Positions 34,388 through 45,372 of a stretch of DNA of 64,000 bases are shown here, one piece after another; position 1 is the stretch's first letter, and each line of letters begins with the position of its first letter. The notes below the pieces were generated by a model, which was not told where the DNA came from, searched no databases, and saw only the letters and a list, made by a program, of their open reading frames with translations. The stretch covers positions 25,925,797-25,989,796 of the forward strand of contig OX359278.1 in assembly GCA_947179155.2 (NCBI GenBank), given 5' to 3'. The position numbers and the translations under genes are program-made. Origin of the DNA: Hedera helix. Lineage: Eukaryota > Streptophyta > Magnoliopsida > Apiales > Araliaceae.

Positions 34388-34837
34388 CTGCAAAAAATAA
34401 AAAAGAAGAAAAAAGAAGAAGAAGAACTCTTAGAAACTACAAATGCCACATATTTTAAAGAAACGCCATGGATAATGAGAAAAAAAAAAAAAAAAAATTA
34501 GTACATTACTACAACTACTATTGTCTAGATTAAAAGTTCTTGTTGGCCAGAAATATTGAGTACTTATATGAGACCTTAAATAGTTTAACTTCTCAAGTGA
34601 GACCTTAAAAGTTTCCAACACCATTGCAACTATATGAAGAAAATTTAACCCATGTTCTATCCCTCTTTCTCTTAATTTTTTTTCATGAAGTTGTTAGTCC
34701 AGTGCTCTTAATTTACTTGGTGAGTGGCAAACGTACGTACTTAAAGGTATTCATTAGATTAATAAACTATTTTATGAATTTGCAAATAAACTATGATTTC
34801 TTGAAAGTTATACCCATAAATTATTGTATGCACCTAA
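34388..34837. other. No feature recognised; ends at a truncation breakpoint
   Basis: This stretch contains an A tract of about 19 (about 34480-34497) and otherwise plain AT-rich DNA. Homology to the minus-strand chromovirus gag begins abruptly at about 34838. Confidence 0.5.
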
Positions 34838-35188
34838 TCACATACACCATAAATTCACCTCCCCTTTCATTAGGTATGTTGCGAATGCAGTCTTCTGGTC
34901 ATCACCTACCCTAGCAATCTCGAATTCTTTCTCTATCTCCTTGACCCAAAATTTAGCCTCAATCGGGTCCATCGTCCCTTTAAACTCTAGCTGTCCTATC
35001 GCTTTGAAGTCCTTGAAGCTAGCTCCCGGAGCCACTTGGGGGTTTTGGTTTACTGGTTCGGGGTTCTGGTGTTGGAATGCTCCTTCTAGTAGGTACACTA
35101 GCCTCTGCACGGGGTCTGTGCGTCCCCTATCATTGTTGACAGATTTTTTTGGTCTTGGTTATGCTGGCATTCTATGTCTGGGTGGCAT
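34838..35188 (-). pseudogene. Truncated chromovirus gag N-terminus
   Basis: It starts at ATG 35188 (MPPRHRMPA), hits TAA at 35159-35161 and continues in frame to about 34838. The part SFKDFKAIGQLEF ... FWVKEIEKEFEIA ... GEVNLW matches the gag domain of the element at 1-1423 (there WIEEMEKVFEVA ... GEANYWW). Homology stops after about 117 codons at a deletion breakpoint; the zinc knuckles and everything downstream are absent. Confidence 0.82.
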
Positions 35189-35662
35189 ATTCTGTTTAAT
35201 AAGACTCTATATTATTATCTCATCATTTATTATAGACAATTGTATATATCATGCAATATTTAATAGTAGAACACAATTAATAAAAACATTTATATTCGTA
35301 TACCACTTATTTAAGTACATAAAGTAATACATCTTGTGGCATACTTTTATAAATGCCCATGTTAACATCTATCATCTAGCATCGAACATCTATCATTTAT
35401 CCCCTAATATCACAAAAAATGGAGATCTATAATCATACTACCTCGCTGATAAAACAAAAGTTGGGGTTTAAAATCTCTATCCCATATCTTTTACAAAGAG
35501 ACTGGGATTTACATAACAAGTTCCCCTATTATGAACAAAAAGTAGGAACTATCAACATCCATACCTATATAAATATCATCATCACTAATATATAAAACCT
35601 CCCTAATGGAGTATACCACACTCCACTGCCTCATCATACTCCTGCTGACCAATATGGATCAC
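35189..35662 (-). other. Spacer between leader ORF and gag
   Basis: AT-rich untranslated leader of the chromovirus between the coiled-coil ORF and the gag ATG. No other feature was seen. Confidence 0.6.
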
Positions 35663-36277
35663 TCAGATGTCACGACTCATGGTGTAACGAGTCTGACCAT
35701 CCTCTGCAGGAAAGTGGTACACTCGGTCCATCCAACGGCCGAATGAAGTGTGGAATGCATATCCCATCATGTCTGTCCTCCTCCTCTTTGGTTGTACTTC
35801 ACTCTCCAAATCTCTTACCATATCCTTCTTGCTAACTAATTGTTCCTCGATCTGAATACTATTTGCAACCTCCTCCTCTAGTAGTTCTCGTGCAGCATCC
35901 CTCTCAGCCTTAACACTCTCTACCTGGCCCACCAGCTCCACATTCCTCTCTAGGAGGTGATGTACTAAAGCTCCCAACTGAATGGCGGTCTCCTTGCGCC
36001 CCTACACCTTCGCCTTGAGTTCCTCAATCCTACCCTCCTGCTCGATGATCTGGTCGGTATATTCCCTTAACAGATCATCCTCAAAAGTGTGGAATACTAG
36101 AGATCCCTCCTTTGACTACTCTACCAGATCCGACTCTCCTACCGCTGTCTCAACCTCCTCCTCCTCTGCTAGTGCAACAACCTAAACAAGTACTGCTATA
36201 ATGGGTCCCTTTGACACCACGTGTATATCATAGGGCTCGTCCTCCATGGTATGGTTGGGCTCTCCTAACTCGGGCAT
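35663..36277 (-). pseudogene. Coiled-coil ORF in the chromovirus leader, upstream of gag
   Basis: A frame of 205 codons starts at ATG 36277 (MPELGEPNHTMEDEPYD) and ends at TAG 35663-35665. Three internal TAG codons interrupt it, after IIAVLV, SDLVE and ELKAKV. Without those stops it would be an acidic protein with heptad-like Leu/Glu/Arg segments (EQEGRIEELKAKV; ERNVELVGQVESVKAERD) and a short basic, aromatic C-terminus containing KRRRT and FGRWMDRVYHF. It lies between the PBS and gag, where standard Ty3-gypsy maps show only leader. I do not recognise a family. It could be an additional chromovirus ORF or a captured host fragment. Confidence 0.6.
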
Positions 36278-36499
36278 CCTACAACATAGACACAAGAATA
36301 GAAAAACTCTATCAGTATTTCAAAATAAAATATAAGTTCATTGTATGGAATGAAAATATATTCTATGACGGTAACATCTATATAACAAATCTCCTAAAAT
36401 CACCCGTAAAACTCTACATGTGTTTTATCTCCTTCTATTCTAACTCTATTTTTTAAAGTTATAGCTTAAGGATTCTCTGTCTTAGGGTTTATAACCTAC

Positions 36500-36512
36500 A
36501 ACTCTGATACCA
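36500..36512 (-). promoter_or_regulatory. Primer binding site of the minus-strand chromovirus
   Basis: On the minus strand TGGTATCAGAGTT begins three bases after the LTR end at 36516. It matches the initiator tRNA-Met primer site (TGGTATCAGAGC) except for the last base. It proves that 36516-55496 is the 5' LTR. Confidence 0.9.
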
Positions 36513-36515
36513 ACC

Positions 36516-39420
36516 TGTGATGCCCCCAAATTCGGTACTTATACCTCGAATTCAGTGCTTCACGATACCCTCTGAGCATCATACATAACTACCCAATCGA
36601 TACATAAAAACATACCTTAGTACATTACATTAATAATTGTCTTATAGTTATCCCGGGTCTGAACAACCTTTACTAATACATCATAAGTCTTTAGTATAAA
36701 AGGCTAATACAATCAGAGTTTAATACAAAATATAATTACTTCATAAACCTTAAACTACTGAGTAGCCTTGGCCTTTTCTTTGTTCGTTTCGGAGCTACTA
36801 GCTTTCTCCGTCTTCATTGTAAATGGGATTTAGAAGCAAGTATGAGCAACGAGTTTGCTCAACAAGTATATAATATACAATAACATCAATTGAGTTCAAA
36901 GGTCTATACAATTATAAGGTTCAAGAATTTTTTGATAAGTCATAAGATAGTTCAACAAATTGTATATGAGTCACATGGTAAGGAATACAAATTCTGATAC
37001 GTGCAAGGTTTGATAAATTTAGAAATAACCATTCATAATGTATTTGGCATAGAAGAATTTCGATCTAGCAAAGCATGAAAATTTTATATTACTGAGTGAT
37101 TGATAAGGTCCATTTAACGCTATAGAGGAACAACAGTGATTAACTGTGAAACCTCTGGAAAACAAAGTACATAAGGTGATCAGCCTCGCAGTATTCTACA
37201 TTATGCATAACATTTATTCATAGCACGCAAGTCGGATTTACCAACGTAAAATAATTCTCCTTTATCAGGGTTGTTCTTCTCAGTATAACAAAATCCGCAC
37301 CAAAGCAATTGGTTTGGATAGCTTTCAAAGAGATATGATTAATTGACGGTTCATGTTATCATTAGCCCAGCCGAATCAAGTGGCATAGACTCATCTTTCA
37401 AACAATTATTTGTAGTTAAAGTTCTCAACATTCATAATCTCATATTTGGGAAATCTTCTTAAGCATATACATATGATTGGATGCATTCAAGTGATAACAG
37501 TTAAGTTCAAACATGTACTTCATCTATGGAGCTTGTACGAACAAATAAAGTGTACAAGTAAGGTGTACTTGCCTGACACGTTCTCATTCCCTTCCTCTAG
37601 ATTATTGTCCTCCAGTCGACCTATATAAATCATGATTCGGTCTATCAGTTAATTTCTATCGTGTCATAATTGAACTTTCATCGATCTATTACCCTTATTA
37701 TTCAACATCATCCTCCTTCATCTCTTTTACTATGTTTTTACACTAACACGATTCTTATTACCTTATGGTTTAATTCTTTCTTGAAGTCATTTATTATTCA
37801 TTAAACATAAATAAAATAACTTTATCTTATTTGTTTATCTCTTTATAATTATTCTTCATTATTAATGTTTATCCTCATGTTTATCACCCCCAAGTAAAAT
37901 AATCTTCATTATTACCTTACTTGCATAGTTATTCTTTACACATCTTTATCTCTCATTAATATTCATCTAATCATCTTTATCATTTTCTTTGCAAATAACA
38001 TAATCTCATTATTATTTTATTTGTTATATCTTATCTCGTTAATTATCATCAATCATTTCACATTATTATTCCTCACAATAAATTTATCATTTGTTGTTTA
38101 ACAATCTTAAGACTTCATTATTAATTTCCCTTTAGCATAATCATTTTTCACAAATAAAATAATTGTTACAATTATCTTATTTGTATAAGCATCTTTCATT
38201 AACCTTTATAGTAATTAATCCTTGCAAAAAAAATAATCTTAATTATTTTATTTGTTTAATCATCTCCCTTTATTAATTATAATGTATTAACTTCCATAAA
38301 TAATTCCCCATTATTTGCTACAAATAAAATAATATTCATTATTATTTTACTCGTTTAATTAATATTTAATTCTCATTTATCTCAACAAATAAAATAATGT
38401 TTATTATTTTATTTGTCTTATTATTATTTACTTATTATATTATATTTTATTATTTACTTTTTTCTCTTTTTTCTTTTTTGGGCCAGGTCAACCTTGTTGA
38501 CCAAGGCCCGACCCAGATTCGGGTCAACTGGTTTTTTGGACCGACACGGGACGCGCCACAAATGAACTAGGACTGGCACGGGGAACGCCATTCCATCAAA
38601 AACTTTTATGCCTTAGTGGCACGGGGCGCGCCAGTGCATTAGAATTTTATTCTTCATGTTTTAAGCTTCCTTTTTTATTTTAACTTGATTCCCACACCTC
38701 CAAACAAGCTCAATCTTGTCTCATAATGCATTAAGTTCATGTTTTATCATTATTTTATGATCTTGACATTTTTACTACATTTATTCATTAATATACTATA
38801 TTCCATATTTTAGGGTTTTACATATATCCTTCACAAATCTATTACAACTTCATTTTAACTTCTTTTCCACTTATATCATTTAGGCCATGTTTGAATCTTG
38901 TAAATCTACAATATACACATCATAAACCTTAAGATCATCATGCTCATCTTTAGGTTATTAGATTAAAATCAAGCATACCACTTAAGTTAACATATAAGAC
39001 CATCATATTCATATTTTCACATATTAAATATCATCTACACACATATATCTCCTTCAAGATCCTTCATGGTACCTCTGGAACCCACCATGGTCCCCAACAA
39101 CCCAAAATCCTCCAACAACAAGCATGATAATAAACTATATAGTTACATATACAAGAATCTAAAAGACTTGAGTTGAGAAAAATTTATACCTCCTAGCTGC
39201 CTTCTTTCTTTTTGATAGGAATCTTGTAAGGGACTCCACAATAGCTCATCTTGCTCTTCTTTCCTTGCTTTCTCTTTACTTTGCAAGAGTTTCCCCTCAC
39301 TTTTCTATTTTCTCTCCTCTCCTTCTCTCTTTCTTACACTCCCCCAACACTTAGAGAATCCTTCCAACTTTTCTAAAGTGTTAGGAGTGGCCTCTATTTA
39401 TAGAGGATCCCTAAGCACAC
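36516..39420 (-). repeat. 5' LTR of the minus-strand chromovirus, 3' portion
   Basis: From its end at 36516 (reverse complement …GGGGGCATCACA) to the insertion point of the nested elements. It holds a TATA-type palindrome CCTCTATTTATAGAGG at 39391-39406 and a GC-rich repeat/palindrome patch at 38480-38635. The sequence is otherwise extremely AT-rich with many AAATAATA/TTATTATT words. The missing U3 part is at 54616-55496. Confidence 0.85.
39391..39406 (-). promoter_or_regulatory. LTR TATA box in a palindrome
   Basis: CCTCTATTTATAGAGG reads CCTCTATAAATAGAGG on the minus strand, a consensus plant TATA box whose flanks are self-complementary. The solo LTR at 39422-43575 has the similar CCTATAAATAGAGGC at 40918-40932. 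The nested insertion point lies only about 15 bp upstream of this TATA. Confidence 0.7.
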
Positions 39421-39421
39421 T

Positions 39422-42400
39422 TGTAATATCCCGAATATTTACGAAAATAATAAATGTGAAATATTAAATAATTAATCTGTTGATTTTGATCGGTGATCCT
39501 TATATAAGGAAGATTAAGCATAGATATTGTGAATTACATAAGGTTAAGGTATAAAACCTAGAGATGAGAAGAAACGTGTGGAGAAATGATTATGTATTTT
39601 TATTAAGGTAACGATCTGAGAAAAACCTATATGGTTTAATATGTGAGAATACGTGTAGAATTTTCTTCGAAAAATTTGAAGCATAAGAAATGCAAAATGA
39701 GAAGGTGGACAAGAAATGACGTTTAAAATTTTGTTAGAAGAATTGTGTATGACCGTGGTTAAGAAATAACCATATTTAAGTTAAGCATTGTAGATGATTG
39801 GCAATATTTAATGTATAAACCAAGAATGGTTAATAGCTAAGGTGTAATAACCAATTGGTAATGAATAATAACCAATGAATAATGACAAATTGTGAGATGA
39901 TTATTTTTCCCTATAAGAGGGTGGCTAATGACTAAAATACCCTTGATGGATGAAACAATGTAATGATTGAGATTTTTATGTGTTATTAAATAGCGTATAT
40001 TAAGAAAATAAATTTTTCATGAGAATTATATGTGTAAGATGTATTAGTTAATTTATTTTAATATTAACTAAGTGAATCTAGGACAAGGAAATCAAGTGAG
40101 CAAGAAATAGCTTAAGCTTATGATAATTAATTATCAAAGCTTGTAGGATTGCCATATATGACAATAAGAATGGTTGAAGGAGTATGATTTAATTAATTTG
40201 ATAAATCAAAGTTAGAAGAGAAATTAAAATATTTTATGCATAATTATATTGGATCCTTGTGGGTATTTAATTAGAGCCCAATAAATAATTAATCTATAGT
40301 CCATAAGGGAGCAAGTCTAATTGGATTATGAGATTGGGTTAAATTAATTATTAATCCGATGGTGGCTATTTTAGTAGAGCCCAAGATATATTTAATTAAG
40401 TGATTAGATCAAAAGATGGATTGGATTTATAATTAGTCCAATGTTATATTTATTTTGGAGACTAGTTGGAATTATTAGTAGCCCAAACAAGTTGGATTAT
40501 TTAATGAGCCCAATGGTTGAAGTAAAGGGATGATTAATTGATTTAAATTATGGTCCAACAAGATGATGGATTACAAGGATTTTTAGTAGCCCAAATGAAT
40601 TAATTATAGCCCAAATGAATGATCCAACATCAAAGCTTCTAGATTATTTGATTTATACAAGTTAGTTATTTAAAAGAAAAACAAAAATGGTTGGATTTAT
40701 CAAGGCATGGCCGGCCATAATGAGGGCCCCACAAGGAGTTGAAATTGTGGCATGTTGCTTGATTTGTTTGCATAAAGATTGAGTGTAAATCTTGGCTTTC
40801 TTGTTGGCATTTATAAAGGACTAACTAAGTCCTAAACTAAAGGAACTAAAGTTGACAATTGAAGCTAATGTCTAGTTAGAATGTATACTTATAGCTTGTG
40901 TATGTATAGGTTTTATGCCTATAAATAGAGGCTAAGCTCATTTGATAGAAGCTTTTGAAGAATTTTAAGTAGTCCTCTCATAGCTAGTGTAGAGAGAGAA
41001 TGAGTTAACTCATTGAGTTAAGAAAGAAAAGAAGTGAGTTGTGAGTTAAATAGTGAGTTGAGGTAGTGAGTCACCGAGTCAAGATCAAAGGAAGTTATTT
41101 GCTAAGTAGATCAAAGCAAGGAAGCAAGCTAGCAACCAATCAAGAAGGTATGAGTTTCTTTGCTCTTAGATCTACTAGGTTTTGATTTTATTTTTTTGCT
41201 TTAAGCCATGGTTGGTTGTGGGTGAAGTTTATGTGTGGGGATCATGAAGGATCCGAAGATATAAGGTGGTGATTTGTATGGAGAAAATTTGATCTATGTG
41301 TTGATATAAGATTTAAAATTTGGAGTTAGGTTTTTGTGTTTTTAATGGGTTTTGTGATGATTTGTAAACTCTTTCATGTCAAAAATGATTTTTAAATCAT
41401 GTTGATGGTTAATATATGTTGTGATACCTTATTGATGTCTAAACATGGTTTAAACATGTATCCATGACCTTAAATGTGTAGAAAACCCTAGATCTATCAA
41501 GTTATAATGTTGTGTAAAAACCCTAATTTGGACAGCCACTTTGGACATGTAACTGTTTCAAACCGTAGCTCATTTTAAAAATCCTTCTGTGGAAGGACCT
41601 AGATTTTCGAGTTCCGGAACAAACCCAACTTGATTGACTAAATTCCGAGTTACGAGCGATATTTAATGATTTTTTCCGTAAAACTGTCCAGATGCGAAAA
41701 CTGTGAAAACCCTACTGTCCAGAAGCTTCCCGGACTGTTTTGGACCATTAAACGGACTTTAAAAATTCCTAGCTTCTGTATTATGATACTATATATTAAA
41801 ATGAAGCTCCTGTACAAAAATGAAGTCATTCCGACTTCGGATGAGATCACAGCGACCGAGTGAAATTTTCGATTTTAAAAACGGAAACTGCCATAAGTTG
41901 AGTTTTAATACTCCAAAAATTCTGAAAACGTTACAAGGTGTTAAGTATGGTACAGTAAAGCTTTCTGTCAATTTTCAGATTTTTCTAATAATAATTTGAT
42001 TTTTAATAATTATTACCGTTTTAGACAGAAATGGCATAATTAAAAATAGTAAACAAAGTTGAAAAATTAAAAGAAAATTTTCCTGTGTATGAAAAACAGT
42101 ATGCTACTGATTCCCAGAAGATATAAAAATAATAAGTTAATTTCATATTTTTGAAAAATATGTTTGTATCTTGATTAATTAAAAATGTAATCAAGTTAAA
42201 TCCGAATAAATTGTGAAACATGATTTATTCGACTTAGAGGTATCAAAATAGCATACTGGTTGTGTTATGTGATACATACGTGTAATATGTGACAATTATT
42301 TGCTAAATAGATTAATTGGAGTTAGCACTAATTGCTAGTTAACCTATTAATGATTAGATTTTCGAGAGAAAAATATTTTTATTCGCGTAGCGTAATTTGC

Positions 42401-43575
42401 GACTGAGGCAAGTTCTCTAACTTACTCAAAGTTATTGATTGGTCATTCAATAGGCTATATTGAATTGTATAATGAATTGAAAATCCAATACGTTAAAAAG
42501 GAGAGTACAGTTTGAATCCAGTTTGTTGGATTTTGAAAACAGTCTAGACGAGACGGAAACTAGTTTGCTGGTTATTTGTGGGAAACCACTCAGCATACTA
42601 TATTGAACACTGTTAAAAACTTGATGTGTGCTAGTCTTAGAATTATGAATACGTATGGTGTTAAGGTACTATCTAATATTTGATTATGTGCTTAAATATT
42701 AGAAGTTGTGTTACGAGGTATAATAATATATGCTAATTGAAAGATCAATCTTATAACTGATAGGTCTTTCATAAGAGGTTAAATTAGATTATGTAGCAGT
42801 AATCGACGGACAAGGCAAGTTCCCTAAACCCAACTCAATTTATATTCGAGCAGGATGTATTATTTTATTGAGCAAGTTTCCCTAACCGTACTCAAAGTTA
42901 TATTAATCAAGTTCCCCTTAACTCAAACTTGAGTTGCTATGTTTCAAGTATGCTAGTGGTTTAATTCTTTATAATTATTCCACCTCTTTAAATTATTGAT
43001 TCACACATAGTGCATATTGCATATGTTCATCCGGTATGAAAGGCTGATCACCTTCATTACCATAAGGTTCAGTTAAATTTGTTCATGGTCATTATTGACA
43101 CTCAACGTTAATTGATTCAGTCATTCAATTATTGAAATTATGATTCGTACTCTTTCACAATTATTATGTTGTTGAAAATCCAAAAGCTTATTCTTTCTTT
43201 CAATCATGATATATCTTTATTGTATTTAAACTTGCTGAGCAAATTCGTTGCTCACCCTTGCTATATCATGATAACAAATTTCAGATTAATACGCTTATTC
43301 GAGGAAAGACGGAGACAAAAGCAAAGGACAAGATTATTGTGTTATGCATGTTAACTAATTTGTTATTTGATGTAAGTTAACTGTGTAAACCTTTTTGTGA
43401 ATTTAAAGGTATATATGTAAGTTAAGGTTAGAAACTTTGGGACATGTTGTAGAATACTCTGAAATAAACAATTTATGTTTATATATTCCGCATTAGTTAT
43501 AGAACATGTATGAAGATGATGTATCGTGACGTACCAAGTCCAAGGTTCAAGGTACCCGGATTTGGGGGCGTTACA
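39422..43575 (+). mobile_element. Solo LTR of a Tekay-like chromovirus (4.15 kb)
   Basis: It starts TGTAATATCCC and ends GGGGGCGTTACA, with no PBS, polypurine tract or coding region on either side. Flanks are ACACT (39417-39421) and ACACG (43576-43580), a 5-bp target duplication with one mismatch. The first T of the neighbouring Sirevirus LTR is part of the duplicated site. A TATA box lies at 40918-40932, preceded by several GCCCA motifs (40265-40620). It is the product of recombination between two LTRs of a full element. Confidence 0.87.
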
Positions 43576-43579
43576 ACAC

Positions 43580-45056
43580 GGTTACTTCCCAATGACACGA
43601 TAGATATCTAGAAGGGAGGGTTGAATAGATTCTTTTAAAATTTTATTTTACTTTTATTTCTTTCGTTAATTAATTCTCAATCAATTAGTTTAGCACAGCG
43701 GAATATGATTTAGTTACCCCTTTCTTGATATGTTAAAGTAAGAATTCAACAAACAATTATATGGCAGATATAGCAATTAAAAGACACAAGAAGAAAGACT
43801 CCAGGTTTTAAGTGGTTCAGAGCTCACAAGACTCCTACTCCACTGTTCTGCTCTTCCAGCAGCTAATCCACTAAGGATACTTTTACAATTTCAGAATCAC
43901 AAAGATTCCTTTAAGACCAGCAGTCTTGGAACTCTAGTTCACTAAGAACTCTACAAGTCTAACAGACTTGGATACTCTAGTTCATAAAGAACTCTCTTGG
44001 AGTGGTGTAGATTTGGGTGACCTACTAAGTTGCTTTTAGCATAAGTTTCTAAAGGACTTAGTAGCAATGCAAGCTTTCTTATCAGTTTGATCTCTTCAAC
44101 TTCTTGCGTATATATTTTTTCTCGTGTAATTTCTTTTCTTTTGCAGATCTTGGTATTTAAAGAAAAAAAGGGGGGCTTCAGGTTTCTTCCCATTGGAACC
44201 TTTACTCGTAGCTTTAGTTTCTTCCCGTTACCTCTCAGAGGGGAGTTTCTAAATATTATATTAATATAGCTCATTAATGCTCTGATGAGATATTATTTGA
44301 TCTGACCTGTTAGTCCATGGAAGGGTGTTTTATTTTTCCTTGGGGATAGACATGTCAGTCGTAGGTTCCTACCAACTTTCATAGAGTTGTTTGGTCCTTC
44401 CATACTATAGGACTGATAGGACATAGTCCTCTGACTTTATTTCCACGAAAGTCTTCTTTCTGTTGCATAGTGCGCTTAGGTCAGTCCCCTGACTTTTCTT
44501 ACTTCGATCGATTTGCAGAAGCTTTTCTGTCACATCAATGCAGATTATACTTTTGAATGAAATAGCTTCTGATCTGAGAATTGTGATGTCTCTTGCCTTT
44601 TTGCTCAACGAGCCTCCATGATCAACTCTACGAATATCCTTGCTGTTGTGATTGTTCTGTAATGGATCATCTCTTATTGTCATCGTAGAGTTTACTCTAC
44701 TGTCAGACTATAGAGTCCGTTCTACGGCTTCTCGCTTACAACATAGTCTGTTGGTCGTAGAGTCTTCTTGGCCAAAATCGTAGAGTTCATTCTACGATTG
44801 GTTGTCTTGATCGTAGAGTCTGTTGATCGTAGAGTCTTCTTGGCCGAAATCGTAGAGTCCATTCTACGATTAGATTATAACAAAAGATCAACCTAACAGT
44901 TTTGGTCTATTTAAATATAAGTCTTAGTACAACACAAAAGACTTTTATAAATCCATACATTTATATCAGAAGATGAACCTAGCAGCTTTGATCTTATCTA
45001 ACACAGCCCTTGTACATTATTTCTTATTATCAAATTTAAACATTCAATGTTCAATA
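43580..45056 (-). repeat. 3' LTR of the Sirevirus
   Basis: It pairs with 53138-54610. On the minus strand it begins TATTGAACATTG (mutated from TGTTGAACATTG) and ends near GGGAAGTAAC, its last base changed to match the solo-LTR target site. ATCGTAGA/TCTACGAT stem-loops lie at 44777-44798 and 44849-44870. Confidence 0.92.
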
Positions 45057-45072
45057 ATTTTCCCCTATTTGA
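45057..45072 (-). promoter_or_regulatory. Polypurine tract of the Sirevirus
   Basis: On the minus strand AAATAGGGGAAAAT directly precedes the 3' LTR, the same position and form as AAATAGGGGGAGAT before 25555. Confidence 0.78.
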
Positions 45073-45372
45073 TGATGACAACATAAATAGCAGATAGTAA
45101 TTTGAATACATTAAATAGGCAAAATGCATATGAATAATTGAATGCCTAATCATACAGTGAGCAGTTGTATTTTCTTGGTGAAATTATGAATTTATTGATG
45201 TTTAGTCAGTTAATACAATTGAGTGAAAAAAGAAAAAAAATAAACTTATCTCCTTCTACTAGGAGGTCTTCTTCTTTCTTCTTCCCTCTTCCCTCTACCT
45301 GAAGAGTGCTCTCCTTTCATCTTCTGTTTTTCTCAGTTCTTCTTCCTTTAACAAAGCTTCTTCTTCTTTAAT

